64,000 nt of DNA from Rhabditoides inermis (Eukaryota; Nematoda; Chromadorea; Rhabditida; Rhabditidae): NCBI GenBank assembly GCA_963966185.1, contig CAWZYM010000304.1:348090-412089 (forward strand), given 5' to 3'. This document shows, piece by piece, positions 12,967-25,000 of the stretch. The notes beneath the pieces were generated by a model, which saw only the letters and a program-made list of their open reading frames with translations, was not told where the DNA came from and did no database searches. The stretch's first letter is position 1. The number at the start of each line of letters is the position of its first letter. Position numbers and translations under genes: made by a program.

Positions 12967-13313
12967 TAGATAATGACCAAGGAAAGGTTGAAATTTCGAT
13001 GATTAGGGAGATGACGGGAGACGATTCGGCTCCGCAGGACCCGGCGGAGGAGCCGCCGAGGAGGGAGTCTCGGCCGCCTCGTCTGCAGAGGCGCCGCGAG
13101 TACGAGAACAGGAGCGAGAGGAGGGGACGGGGTGGAACCCGCCCGCCTCCGCCCGCGGTGCAGCGCTACATCCTGGGCACCCTGTCGACAGCCATGTTTG
13201 GATCCGACGTGACCAACCGCTCCTCGCGTCCCAACTACTCGCACCGGGAAGGCAACCCCCACTGCCGCTGCAACGGGTGCTATTTCAAGCGTCGGGGAGG
13301 AGGAAAGAAATAG
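12702..13313 (+). CDS. Extra overlapping 3' ORF of the Gypsy element
   Basis: 203-aa ORF in the -1 frame relative to pol, overlapping its last 265 nt and running 350 nt beyond it. The product is Pro-, Arg- and Gln-rich with an arginine-rich patch (RLQRRREYENRSERRGRGG) and a Cys/His-rich basic end (HCRCNGCYFKRR). I see no signal peptide or transmembrane segment, so it is not a typical env. A run of ten G at about 12728-12737 lies just inside the overlap and could allow frameshifting, or could hide an assembly indel. Whether it is made by splicing, its own initiation or frameshifting cannot be told from sequence. Function unknown. Confidence 0.6.
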   Translation: MDRTKDGGEGGGQSDTNVESPPPATCVASQGEGGQHSSEDPRKGSEQQLREQPGQAPVPIPVSVGIFESLGQPVPGHGPQPLGVEFQVVDNDQGKVEISMIREMTGDDSAPQDPAEEPPRRESRPPRLQRRREYENRSERRGRGGTRPPPPAVQRYILGTLSTAMFGSDVTNRSSRPNYSHREGNPHCRCNGCYFKRRGGGKK

Positions 13314-13519
13314 AAGATGTACTAGTTAGATAGAATTCGTGACCAAGTTGTGGGTCGTATGTGAACGAATAAATGAGATTAGAGCCAAGGAATGGCTTTG
13401 GTGTGTGTTGTGGGGGTTTTCGGGGAAGTTGGCGGAGTAGCGGATCATCAGGGAGCGGGATCGTCGTCTTCGCCTCCAGTCGTCGTCTCTCGTCACCTTC
13501 AGTCAAGAAAGAAGAGGAG

Positions 13520-13537
13520 GCCGTTTAAGGAGGGAGA
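13520..13537 (+). promoter_or_regulatory. Polypurine tract before 3' LTR
   Basis: AAGGAGGGAGA directly abuts the start of the 3' LTR, the expected place for plus-strand priming. Confidence 0.75.
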
Positions 13538-13752
13538 TGTTGGAGGACGTTTACAACCGCACCCTGTAACCCGCCGCGCCACAATGAGCTAAACCCCTTT
13601 TGCATATCGTAGCATGTCATTTCGGTAATGGGCTTTGGCTGGCCGATACATTAGAATGTCTTGTGGTATCCTTTATAAGCCGGCCGCTGGCCTTCTGCGT
13701 CAGATAAACGTTTACCGAGCTTGCCTTGGCTTTATTCTTGAGGACCTTAACT
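13538..13752 (+). repeat. 3' LTR of Gypsy element
   Basis: 215 bp, identical to the 5' LTR, followed by the AAAAT duplication at 13753-13757. Confidence 0.95.
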
Positions 13753-13774
13753 AAAATGAGACGAATTACAAAGT

Positions 13775-13780
13775 TTTATT
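13775..13780 (-). terminator. DHCR24 poly(A) signal AATAAA
   Basis: AATAAA on the minus strand, 30 nt after the DHCR24 stop and only 18 nt before the Gypsy insertion point. The cleavage site would fall at or inside the element. Confidence 0.6.
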
Positions 13781-13809
13781 GATTATCGATATTTTTGTTA
13801 GTTGTTTTG

Positions 13810-15281
13810 TTAGTTGTTCTTCTTGGCGTACTTCTCTCCAATCGAGATCACATCAATCTCCGGCTTCACCTGAAAAGAAAGATATCTATCAGAAATCGAT
13901 AATCAAATGTGCCTTGTCGAATAGACGCGGGAAGGCGCCGTCGCAGTGGTAGTCGATGCGAACCTGAACGGGAATCATTTTCAGAGGGAGAGCGAGAGAG
14001 AAAGAGAAAGAGAGAGAAAGAGAGAGAAAGAGAGAGAGGGGGGAGAGAGAGAGAGCGTGTACCTTGTCGTAAAGTGTGAGGTCGAACATCTCTCCGAACT
14101 CCTTCTCATCCATGAACAAATCAGCGTACATAAACGAGTATCCTCCAACGTCGCGGGTGAATCTGGATATTCCGGTTTGAATTCCCGCCACTGGATTTCC
14201 TGAATCAAGTACTCACTTCTCCATGGCGCGCATCGCTTGCGTGGGGTTGTAGGGATCGCGGCGCTTCACCTGTCCGGGAGTACCTGAAACGTATAGAGAT
14301 ACGTTTGTGATACGTTTCCCCTCGTACCGTACACGCCGAGATCGTTGAACATTGCGTAGTTGGTGCCCGGCGTGAGCTTGTCTGCGGGCGGAGCGCTCAA
14401 ATATGTTTATTTTGCTTTTTAATGGTTTTATAGTGTATCAGTAGTATCCGTAACTAATCGATAATCTGGTTCATGTTCATTTCACGAGGGTTGAATCAAT
14501 ACTAATGGATTGTGTGACGCGTAGTGGTTCTTCCGTATGCATAATGAAGGAAGGCACAGTGTGCTATGATTGATTGGAGACGTGGACTTTACGGACGCAG
14601 AGCGATTGTTGTTAGAGGGAAAGGCAAGTAGTGACTGACCGCAGTTGTCCCTGTCCCTTGTCTCCCCTTCCGTGGTCGTATAGACGACATGGGTAGACGA
14701 GCAGCGGATACGTGTCGAACATTTCCACCGCTGTGTCCACCTGTCAACACATCAGGTACTATCAGTAGATCCAGAGTGAGAGAAGATCATCCCACCTGCT
14801 CCTTGAGCGTATCCAGCGGCAGCACGATGTCTTGGAACACCTGTAGAAAGGAGGCGGGGTCAGATGGGGCGTGGCCTCACTCACCTGCTTGGCGAACGTC
14901 ATCTCCCTCACTGCAGCCGTGGTGGTGAACTTGAGAAACGCGGGCTTCGGAGGGCACATCCAACCGAACAGCGCGCTGAAAGAAGGCGGGGTTTGTGGGG
15001 GAGGAGACATGTAACTCACCGAAAGATGGGGTGGTTCCCGAACGGAATCATACTCTCCAGAACCCAGAAGATGGCGCGGTTGTGACGCAGAAGGTACGAC
15101 TAGAAACGAGCGTGGTCAGAAGGGGCGTGGTCAGAAAAGGTTGTCTCACCTCGAGGGGAATGAACTCGCGTCCTCCGCCGGCACAGAACGATTCAGTGTG
15201 CTTGTACCACCAGGGCTTCCACCAACGACACACGTCGTTGATCTCAACGGGGTCTTGCTCCCTCTGCTCTCTTTCCCTCTG

Positions 15282-15326
<45 letters not shown>

Positions 15327-16311
15327 CTCTCTCTCTCTCTCTCTACCTTCATCCAATCCGCCCAGGTCTCTACATCGGCAAAGTTTCCCACTGTGATAAC
15401 CGCGCGATCCTTATCGTAGATCGTAGCCTCAAGGAAATCCGGCACCTATTGATTTATTGATTATTGATCGGCTTTGTTTTCCACCTTCGTATCTTTGCTA
15501 GTGGCTCCGGAGAGCTTCATCAGCTGGCGACAGTATGCGTCTTGGGAGTCAACCTGAAAGAAGGGCGTGGTCAGAGGGGGCGTGGCTACGCCCACCGGAA
15601 TGTAGTGCAACTTGACGTAGGGTTTACAAGGAACGATCTTTAATCGCAGTGCGGTCAGCAAACCGAGAGTACCATGACTCCACGGCAGACAGTAGAACAG
15701 ATCCGAGTGCTCGTTGTCGGCTGAAAAGGGGCGGAGTCTGAGGGGCGGGTCTCACTCACCCTTGACGCGGATGACGTCTCCCTTGGCGGTGACGACCTCG
15801 TATTCAGTTATGGTCTCCTGGTAGAGACCGACCTGGAAGAGGGGCGTGGTCAGAAAGGGCGGGGCTGGTCTTACCTTATGCGAGTAGGTAGTCATTCCAA
15901 CACCGAACGCCAGTCCTCCGAGGGTGGCGTCTCCCACCTCCAGACACACAGCCAGAGTGTAGCCTTTCGGTACCAGGAACGCCACCGCTTCCCTCAATCA
16001 GGGGAATACGGTAGAAGGGCTAGGCATACGGTACCTGACTGTCACGTTCGGCTCGACCCACACGGTGCCGTCTTTCTCGTCGATTGACATGATCTCGTGC
16101 AGATCGATCGGGATTTGGTGGCAGGCGGACTGGAATCGTGTACCGTATGTTTATTATAGAACTGTGATTTTCCGTTCTGTGAATACAGTACCTTATCAAA
16201 GAATGTGAGTGAGAGAGATTGCCAATTGGGACGAGCTGTGCAGAGAAGTTTCCGATCTGTGGCAGGGAGGGCTGCCCATGTCTTCACCTGAACAGAGAAG
16301 AGATGTGAGTG

Positions 16312-16357
<46 letters not shown>

Positions 16358-16619
16358 GGAGAAGTACCCTGTCCTGAATCTCCTCCACTCGGTCGTCGTG
16401 CGTAGAATCTTTGTCGAGGAACGTTCGGTTCAACCAGATGCGCAGTTTGATGAACAAATCGAACAGCTGAGCAGTAAATGCAAACAAAAAAAAACACACA
16501 AGAAAGCGTACCAGACTAGCAGGTAGGCAGAATACGAGGATGACGAGGCCTCGGTTGTCCTCGAGGAGTCGAATGGCGCGCGCCTTTGCCCTGTCGAGAA
16601 GGGATGGAGAACGAACCAT
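13810..16619 (-). CDS. DHCR24: Delta(24)-sterol reductase (seladin-1 homologue)
   Basis: Nineteen exons (listed from the 3' end): 13810-13869, 13913-13963, 14063-14162, 14217-14283, 14328-14376, 14636-14740, 14796-14840, 14885-14975, 15020-15099, 15150-15263, 15347-15445, 15485-15553, 15596-15720, 15760-15832, 15875-15992, 16035-16129, 16192-16287, 16368-16466, 16512-16619. They sum to about 547 aa in frame (human about 516). An N-terminal hydrophobic segment is followed by an FAD-binding (FAD_binding_4) domain with GDATLGGLAFGVG, SDLFYCLPWSHGTLG and later RHNRAIFWVLESMIPFG, all close to DHCR24. Role: NADPH/FAD-dependent reduction of the sterol side-chain delta-24 bond in the ER membrane. The last intron appears to use a GC donor. 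The junction 14376/14636 is the least certain. Many introns carry the G-rich dyad. Confidence 0.93.
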
Positions 16620-17052
16620 CTGATGATGTGCATAGAAGGAAATCCAGGAAACACATAGCTACAGAGAAACATTTATGTCATAACATGGTTCGGAGTAGTG
16701 AGGATGGGTGGATGGGATGTGCAATCGGTGGCAATCAAATGTGTGAGAGTGTTGAACAGGTTTCTTCCCTGCCGTATATGGTTATCAAGTTTGAAGAAGT
16801 GCAGATAAGAGACCAAATGAGAAAAAAAACCCGCATAGTTAGCGATAAGGGGAGATTGGAGGGAGGACAAGCCTAATATGCACAAGAAACAAGCCAAAGT
16901 GCGAGAGCGAGACAAACAAATCGATAGGAGTGGGGCAGGAAAGGCTAGATCTAACCTAGAGCACATCATGTAAACTTTGTGAGTAAAAGAGAGAAAAAAC
17001 TTTATTACAAGAAATGCTACTGTATCACTATCATATAGCTAATAAGTACGCA

Positions 17053-17450
17053 TCAGCTGTCCTCGATGTCCGGTCGGGGTGTGCGGTTGTCTGTCTTGTG
17101 ATAGAGTTCTACCAACAGGTCGAGTGTCTCCGGAGAGAAGTGCCGCATCACATACCGCAGCTTCGCCTCCACCTCAGAGATGTTGTTCGAGTCGTACGCT
17201 TCTGGAAGATATTACATAGTACAGGAGATAAATTAGACGGAATAACTGTACGTCACAGATTGTGTTATATGATGAAATGCGTTATATAATGTACATAGAA
17301 AGGAAAGAAAAAGCTCACCGAGTAGTTCAATAATAGCGTCTCTTTCGAATGGATCGAGTTGCTCTAGAAACTCTTCCAGTCCGATGACATCATCTTCTCG
17401 CACCTCAGCTGTAATGAAGAATATAATGATTTCTCTCCCCTCACTCTCTC

Positions 17451-17504
<54 letters not shown>

Positions 17505-17639
17505 AAAGAACATATTAGAATAAGATCGAAAACATGTCTCACCTAGATGAATCTTGACCTTCTTGTTTTTGGCAGCTGGTTTGGCAAGTGTAGATGCAGC
17601 TAGGATGAGGGTGAGTAGTAGGAGATGCGCTGTCCGCAT
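17053..17639 (-). CDS. Small secreted helical protein, orphan
   Basis: Exons 17543-17639, 17319-17408 and 17053-17201 give 111 aa in frame. The start MRTAHLLLLTLILAASTLA is a clear signal peptide. An in-frame ATG 36 nt upstream would bury it, so the inner start is chosen. The mature part is about 90 aa, charged and likely all-helical (DDVIGLEEFLEQLDPFE, EVEAKLRYVMRHF), with no cysteines. It recalls small secreted helical proteins of nematodes, but I cannot assign a family. The first intron contains a CT run. Confidence 0.7.
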
Positions 17640-18889
17640 GGCTGTCTGAGAGTGTGTGGCAGTGACGCCGCCCATATCTATCTATAATAGACGCCAGCTG
17701 GCCACAAGTTCAAATAACTGGTTACCTGTTACACTCACAACGATTTCTCGATGATTTATTGTGGTCTACGAGATGATGTTCGAAGATTAATAATATTGAC
17801 TAACGCGTAAGCGATGGGATACACTTTTCTACTTTGTTCCACGATCTTCAATCTAGATAAGAAGATCCAAATATCTGAGAAAAGGACGACAAACTAGCAC
17901 GCACACAAAAAAAAATAAGATGCATACACACGTAAATAAATATGAATAATTTTCCGGACGTTACATCAGAACACTAATTTGATATGTCGTTTACGATATG
18001 GACCTCTATAGTCAGAATCAGCGATGCGAGTTAGCCGTAGGCTATGCGCCCAGCAGCCCCCGTACGAATATGAGTTTCCTGTCACGCTGGCTGCTCGGGG
18101 ACGCTCTACCGGTGTCGGGCGAGAGATTGCATACGAGATCACTCTCACAGAGCATGCTGTTGGTTGGAAGAGAGCACGGTGTGAACTCGTTCACATTTAT
18201 ACATGCCAGAAGTGTTTAATTTTATTAGGATTAATTCATCTATAGTCGCCGCCTGGTGGATAGTTTCTGTTATTGCCAGCCGGGGTCAGTTGGCGAAACT
18301 CAGTTTCGAGCGAGAGAGGCCAGACAGCGCGGGCAAATGGTCGAGTGTCGCGCGGCCTCTTTGATTCGCGTGCCGGCTTTTTTGATCAATATTATCGTTT
18401 GAAAGCGCGCGCTTGGGTCTCCTCACGACTAGAAGGTAGATCGAATGCGACTCGAGGGTAGATCGATTTTCTACCGTAATCTGGCGAACTATCTCCCAGA
18501 ATAATATTATACTACTGTCGTCACTCTCTGTGCACTACCGTACCGTACATCAATCATGGAGTACAACTTATTTATTATAACGCATATTCGTACAAAGTAG
18601 CGTACAAGATAATTCATTTTCAGTACATGATTGTTTGTTGTTTTGATTGACTGATATGATGTGTTTGTTAGTTTGTTTTATATTTATTGTTATGTATTAT
18701 ATTACCATTACGTGTATGCGAATAATCATTCTGTTCAGTGGAAGAGAATGAAGTCTCTCAGCAATGCATGCAGTCCAATTTCGTATATATTTCTGTGTTT
18801 CTATTTTGAAACGTATCCTCAATTATTTACATGTATCGTTTTGCTAGTTACTGTATTATAAATTTATTTAGACATTTAGGGCTAACCTA
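17640..18889. other. Intergenic region upstream of THOC1
   Basis: Divergent intergenic DNA between a minus-strand and a plus-strand gene. It contains a GC-richer block at about 18250-18470 and one copy of the decamer GAAACGTATC at 18808-18817. No gene is supported. Confidence 0.5.
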
Positions 18890-21794
18890 ATGGAGTTGAT
18901 ATCGTTGATATCAACCGGGAACGTCGATGAGCTGACTCGCGCTCATTCCGATGCCAAGCAGAAGGGGTTAGTTACATTATTTATGTGTTCACTATATTCT
19001 ATCCATGTTTACAGCGAACTCGAACTGTTCGTTTCCAAATTGTCGCGGCAATTGAATGAATATGGTATGCGGATTGCTACTGGAGAAGAGGTGCTCGTAG
19101 AGAAGGAGACCCGGCAACTGCTTGGAATGGTATTGCAGCTGGTTAAATCAGGTGAGACACTCACTTATAGTTTTCATTTTGTTGTTATTAGGTGTCTGCC
19201 CGAAGATTACTCCGATCGCTTGTCTGCAAGATATGCTGGAAGTGTCCCTGATCGGCCGATGCGAGCGCATCTTTGGCATCATCGAGGAGAACCTCCAGCC
19301 ACTTAAGGATGTGAGTTTTTTTTCTGTTTCAACTTGTATGTGTGTTTTCTAGATTGTCGGCGCGCAGAACGCTGTGCTGCGTATGTGCAACGATCTCCTG
19401 AAGCGTCTGTCGACTTGTACGGAGACGAGCATATGCGGAAGAGTACTCGCATTCCTCAGCAGGTACCGCGATGGTCATAACATGATTCACATATTCATGT
19501 TGTAGATATCTTCCTCTCAACCAGGACTCTGGCCTCAACAAGTTTGGACACTTCAACACTCAGAACGTTACTGTATTCGAAACGGTGAGTTTATTATTAT
19601 TATTATTATTACATTCGTATGTTGTTCATGTATTTCTTGTAGGTGGAGGAGTCGTTCAGTGCGAATGAGTTGATGGGAGCTCCGACGGATGAGGACATGG
19701 AGACAGGCGAGATAAAGGAATCCAAGTGAGGAATCTTGGTGTAACACCAACACGATGGACGGATTGTAGGGACTCAAACATACCGGTCGATCATAAGCTC
19801 TACACCATGTTCTGGCAACTGCAGACGTTCTTCTCCAACCCGCCGTCCTGCTACGAAAAGGGAAAGTGGTCCGTGTTCAACAAGGTACGTTTTTGTAAAT
19901 GTAAGATCTGCTCAATATACCATATATTTCTGTTTGATTACCAGATTTGCATATAATCAATTTATGGTTACAGAACTTGCAAGAAGTGTTCAATCTGTTT
20001 GCCAGTTACAAGTTAGAGAAGCCCACGTCGTCCCACGATTCGAAGAAGAGAAAGAATATCGTGAGTTGTCCTTTTTTTGTTACAGCTTTCGTTTCCATTG
20101 TTTTACACAGTAGTGTTTTGAGGATTCCGAGGCGGAGGCGATGTTGACTGCGGCGGCGGAAGAGGATCAGTACTTTGCCAAGTACCTCACCTCGCCTAAG
20201 CTGCTTCAGCTACAGCTCAACGACTCGCAGTTTCGTCGCGGATTCCTCCTCCAGGCTCTCATTGTTTTCCAGTACCTAACTACGGACACCAAGTTCAAGG
20301 GGTTAGTAAAATTCGGAAAGGACAAGCGTTCATAATAATTTATTGCAGATCGACCCATGTGTTGTCGGATGACCAGCTTCGTTTCGTGGTGGAGTCACAG
20401 AAGAAGTGTTACAATCTTTTGCGTGAGACCCATCCTAAAGGAGGCCACTTCGCGTCTTCAGTCAAGGTGGATTGTCCATTGTCTACGATTACTTATAACT
20501 CTATATTGATATTTTAGCATCTACTTGAAAGAGAGAAGCGATGGAGTGATTGGAAAAACAAGAGCTGCGAGGATATGACCAGCAAGACTGACAAGGATGC
20601 GATGAAAGGATACAAGAAGTGAGACACGCATTTCTGATTGTGTATTTATTATATATTTTAGGCGCCCTCGCGTCGCTTTCGATCCAAGTGTGATTGATCT
20701 CGGCAGTGCGGAGTTGACAAAACTGTGGAATATTGAGCCGGATATGCTGAAGGCGTGCAAGGACCCGAAGAGGTGAGCCATGGGAGAAGAAAACTATTAA
20801 TATATGCTTTTACAGGAAGTACGGTCCGTCTGTGCGTGAGTTCATTTCGGACCCTCTGGATGAAATGGATCCGGAGCAGCAGGTGGAGGAGCAGTACAAG
20901 TGAGTCAAGGAGAAGTGTCTTCTACGGTCTACAAGTAGGGGTATACTTTATACTATGTGTTTAGGTCTGTGCACAACGTGGACTTCCAATGGAGGTGTGC
21001 GCGTCTTCTCGTACAGGAGAGGGTTGGCCACCTGATTGTGCCATGCGGACAGAAGCTCGTGAATGAGTACCTCGAGACTGCCATCACTGCCGCCGCCATG
21101 GACTTCCCTGTAAGTACCACTTAGCATACCTCGTCGTGTATGGATGGAGTGGTTTAGGAACTGGCGGAGGAGATCAAGGCGAGGGAAGCGAAGCTGATGG
21201 CGGCCAAGGCTGCGGAGGAGGAGCAGAGGGCAAAGCAAGAGGCCGAGCGAGCAAAGCAAGAGGAGGACAGGAAGGCCAAGGAGGCTGAGGAGAGGGCAGC
21301 TAGGGGGGAAGAGGAGAAGGCGGAGGAACTGGAGGAGGTAGTGGAAGAAGTGATGGAGGAAGACGAAGCAGAGACCGCCAACGAGAAGGAGGTGGAGGAG
21401 CCCGCGGTAGAGAAGAAGGCAAACAAGGAGCAGGAACTGACGGACGATCAGATCGAGTCGCTGGCACTGCTGTTGGCCAGCCATTGGGATAAGCTCGCAG
21501 CCGCACTCGAGATTACCGGGCCAAGAAAGCGCGCGTTGAGGGAAGCCCATGTGAGTCGGCGTTTACGTTTGGTCTAGTTTTAATTATGATGTTTCAGAAA
21601 CAGAAGAGCGACATAGCGCGGTCTCTTCTACAGGCGCACATTCAAGGGGACTGTGGGCGGTCGGTGAAGGGACTCCGTATGACGCTTCTCTCTGCTGAGT
21701 TGTGGAATGAGAAGACGAGCAAGGTGTTGGAGGTGGGTAGTCAATGAAAATGAGAAAAAAAGGTCGAGTTAAATTGGAATTATTGCAGGGGTGA
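18890..21794 (+). CDS. THOC1: THO complex subunit 1 (Hpr1/p84)
   Basis: Seventeen exons: 18890-18966, 19015-19151, 19192-19310, 19353-19462, 19506-19584, 19643-19725, 19770-19884, 19974-20060, 20123-20301, 20349-20466, 20518-20618, 20662-20772, 20816-20899, 20965-21109, 21158-21550, 21598-21732, 21789-21794. They sum to 692 aa in frame (human 657). The conserved core has LYTMFWQLQTFFSNPP, LLQALIVFQYL, FVVESQKKCYNLLRETHP and VDFQWRCARLL. After a Glu/Lys-rich coiled stretch, the C-terminus (LALLLASHWDKLAAALEI...) fits the death-like domain of THOC1. Role: nuclear THO/TREX subunit coupling transcription to mRNA export. The final exon is tiny (one codon plus stop). Confidence 0.95.
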
Positions 21795-22039
21795 AGAACG
21801 TCGTTCTCGGGCATCGTTTTGTATTTTTGTTGATGATTGATGTCTTTTTGTTCTTTTATGTATCCTTATGCACTCATTGTTGATCTTGTAAGACGGGACC
21901 GTGATTTACTTTTATTATAAAATATTTTTATTGACTTGTTAGGAATTATTGTTTTCTCATTCCAAGTGTTGAAAATACACTGCTATACCTTAATTAAATC
22001 GTTATGTGAATTGTAATATATACGCCATGTTGCGTACAG

Positions 22040-25000
22040 ATGCCGTCGTTCTTTCTATCGGCGGATTCGAAGCGAGGTCGGAGTGCTTCCAAGAGGTCCA
22101 GCGGCGCCTCCAACCTCGTAATGAGGAAGGGAACGCTGGTGAGATATCATGGGTGTTGATTGGTTGAGCATGACCTCTGTTGCAGAGTGTCCGCGATGAG
22201 ACCGCGAAGGGAGAGGCACCCAAGCAGAGCCGGCGCAAGAGGAAGATGGAGCAGGATGAGGTGTCTTCCGACGAGGGCAGCGGTACGTTAACAAAGTTAA
22301 CACTTTTGCGGTGCTAAACTCATGTTTAGGCGACGAACGCCGCGGCCGTGCTGATTCGGCGTCGGATTCTGACTATGAGGACGTGCACGAGAAGAACTAC
22401 AGACAGGCGAAGGAGCTGCTGGAAAAGCTGAAGCACGATGAGGTTGAGGGCGAGGAGGAGACGGCGGTGGGCCACCGACTGAAGGAGGACGCGCAGGCCA
22501 AGGCTGGAACCCTGCACAGGAAGACGGCGGACAGGGTGACTCCCCTCGACGAGGAGGAGATCAGCCACAGGGGACACAGGTTCACCCCCGTCTGCGCAGC
22601 CTTCTCTCCTTGCGGACTCTTCGTCGTCAGCTGCGGAAAGGAGAGCAGCATTGTCAAATGTGAGTTTTTGTTGTGATGATGGAACTCATTCAAATAATCT
22701 TCAGACAGCCTTGTGGAGAAGAAAGTGGTTGGAGTAATCAAGCGCACGAAGGAGCAGATGAAGAAAAAGAAGATGAACGAGGAGTTTGAAATCAAGGAGC
22801 ACAGTGGACACATCTTCGCGGTCGCCGTGTCGCCCGATGGAAAGTACATTGTGAGCGGTGGACACGACGCTCTTGTCAAGGTGCGTGAAGCGGATAAGGG
22901 AGAACACTGATAGTGAGGGAATGAGGAGCTTACTGATTACAGGTGTGGGATTTTGTGACTCTGACCCACGTGAAGGACCTCAAGGGCCACCGCGCTCCGA
23001 TTACTGGATTGACGTTCCGGCTGAAGAGCGGACAGCTTTTTTCCTCCAGCAGGGACAGGAGCGTCAAGGTATGGGAGAGAGAGAATTGCCTTTCACACAA
23101 AACCTTGCAGCTGTGGGACGTGGATCAGCTGGGTTATGTGGACACGATGTTCGGCCACCAGGACGCGGTGACTGCGGTGGACGTGCTGGTCCGCGAGCGG
23201 GCCGTGTGCACTGGCGGGCAGGACAGGACGGCCCGAATGTGGAAGGTGGCCGACGAGAGCCAGCTCGTTTTCAACGGACCCACTGGCTGTGTGTCGATGG
23301 ACGCCATCGCCATGCTCAACGAGGACCACTTTGTCACTGCCAGCGCCGACGGGTATGTGCGAGAAACGGGGGGGGGAGGGGGGAGACTTGATGTTCAAAC
23401 ACATATGGTTCGATTAGTAATTTTTTAATTGTTTTTTTGGTCTTTTCATTGTGGATTAGCTTGACATCGGTTCATCGGTATCGACGTGTGATTTATTGCC
23501 TCACGATCTCTTGATTCTCGATTCGAGTCTCGCTTGTTTTGTCATTCCCTCTTTGTGTGAATGGGGCAATTTCTGTCCCCCCCCTTTTTTCTCTCTCTCC
23601 CTCTCTCTCTGTCCCAGTGCCATTGCCTATCCTCGACATGACCGATTATGGTAATGGTCGTGCGATATTGAGTGACTCTCACACGGGACACGGGGTACGG
23701 CCACGGCCACAGTCTACCGGTTGAAATATGGTCGTTGACATATAATTTTGAGTGATATAATTTCAATTCTAGCGAAATTCGATGAATTCAGTTTCAGTTG
23801 CAAGAAGGGATTTAAGACGATTTGGGATTGGGGGAAGAAGACGAAAGCGGATTTAAGGGAAGATCTTATGATGACGGTTGACGGCAGTTTGAAAGAAGGG
23901 AGAGGGATTATGAAAGCAGCAGGCGGTATTGGTTGGTTGTGCCTTGGTTTCTTGTACGGTTCACGCAACTACCGGTTCCCCCTTGTCTAATCTCTTGAGG
24001 GCCGCTTTGTTGAGTGGTTTGTGCACTGATCCATGCCACGCGTGTGATTGAACAAGTAAGGAGAAGAGGGTGAGGGGTTCGTGTGATCGGTGGTTTCAAG
24101 GTCCCTGGCTGACGATGGAGTTTGTTTCACGTTGTGAGGCGCGGAAGTGGCGGGCACTTGGCGCGCGAGAGCAGAGGGAGAGGGAGTGTGGCGAGATAGG
24201 AGTGCGAGACTACTCACTGAGCTGCTGTGCCGCGCGCGGGTTTTGTGCCGAGTCTTATCTGTTCCGAGCTCTTCTTTTGCCGGCCGCGTGAGACCGGTTT
24301 GGTTCTGCTCTCTCTCTGCCCGCTCGTGTTGTGAGATGCTCTCTCGAGTCACGTTTTCCCGACCATGTCCCTCTGACCGGATGGACGAACGAGTGAATGC
24401 AGTGGAGACTGCATGTTATTTGCAAAGATGAGACGGTGGCGAGTGTTTGCTCCTGGTCAAGGATCACATTTCATCGCCATTCCATGCATGCCAGTAAGAG
24501 CAGGTCGTGGGATTGATTAAGTGATGATATGTTAGCTATGTTGTTATGCGCTGTGAATGGTGGTTGCATATGGTTGAGAGGGGCGATGGACCGGTTACAG
24601 CATGGCAGCAGCAGTGCTTTGCATACATGCGGTAGTGAGTGTCCGGCGGGCGAGAAGGAGATTGCGAGACAGACAATGTGTGAATTGTGAATACACGGAC
24701 ACAATGTGCGAAGTGAATGGAAGCGCGGTCTCTGCTCGCCGCGGTACGGACCGAGTCTGCGTTGGCGGAAATAACCCGAAACGTATTCAATAGGCGATCA
24801 GCCGGTCCCCTTGGATGCGGCCTATTTGAAACGTATGCAATTGGAATGGAACCGGTGGGCCCGCCGGCAACCGAGCTGGCTTGGTTTCGCTTTCTGTTGG
24901 TGTATGCGTACCAGAGATTCTAATCTCGTTCGATGGATTTGGCTATTCTATTCAGCCAGAACTGTCGACTGACTCAAATTCAGGCTTACACGGCGGTTTT

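Larger units (their letters stand above)
8130..13752 (+). mobile_element. Complete Ty3/Gypsy LTR retrotransposon, 5623 bp
   Basis: The order is 5' LTR, primer-binding site, one gag-pol ORF, extra 3' ORF, polypurine tract, 3' LTR, flanked by a 5-bp duplication. The two 215-bp LTRs are identical by eye and the main ORF has no stop or frameshift, so the insertion is very recent. The pol order protease-RT-RNase H-integrase defines the Gypsy (Metaviridae) type. No envelope-like gene with a signal peptide or transmembrane segment is visible. The element lies between two minus-strand genes, on the opposite strand to both. Confidence 0.95.

Noticed and set aside
12324..13262. 312-aa open frame on the minus strand at the end of the Gypsy element
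   Set aside because: Antisense shadow of the pol C-terminus and the extra ORF; no start context, splice support or recognisable domain.
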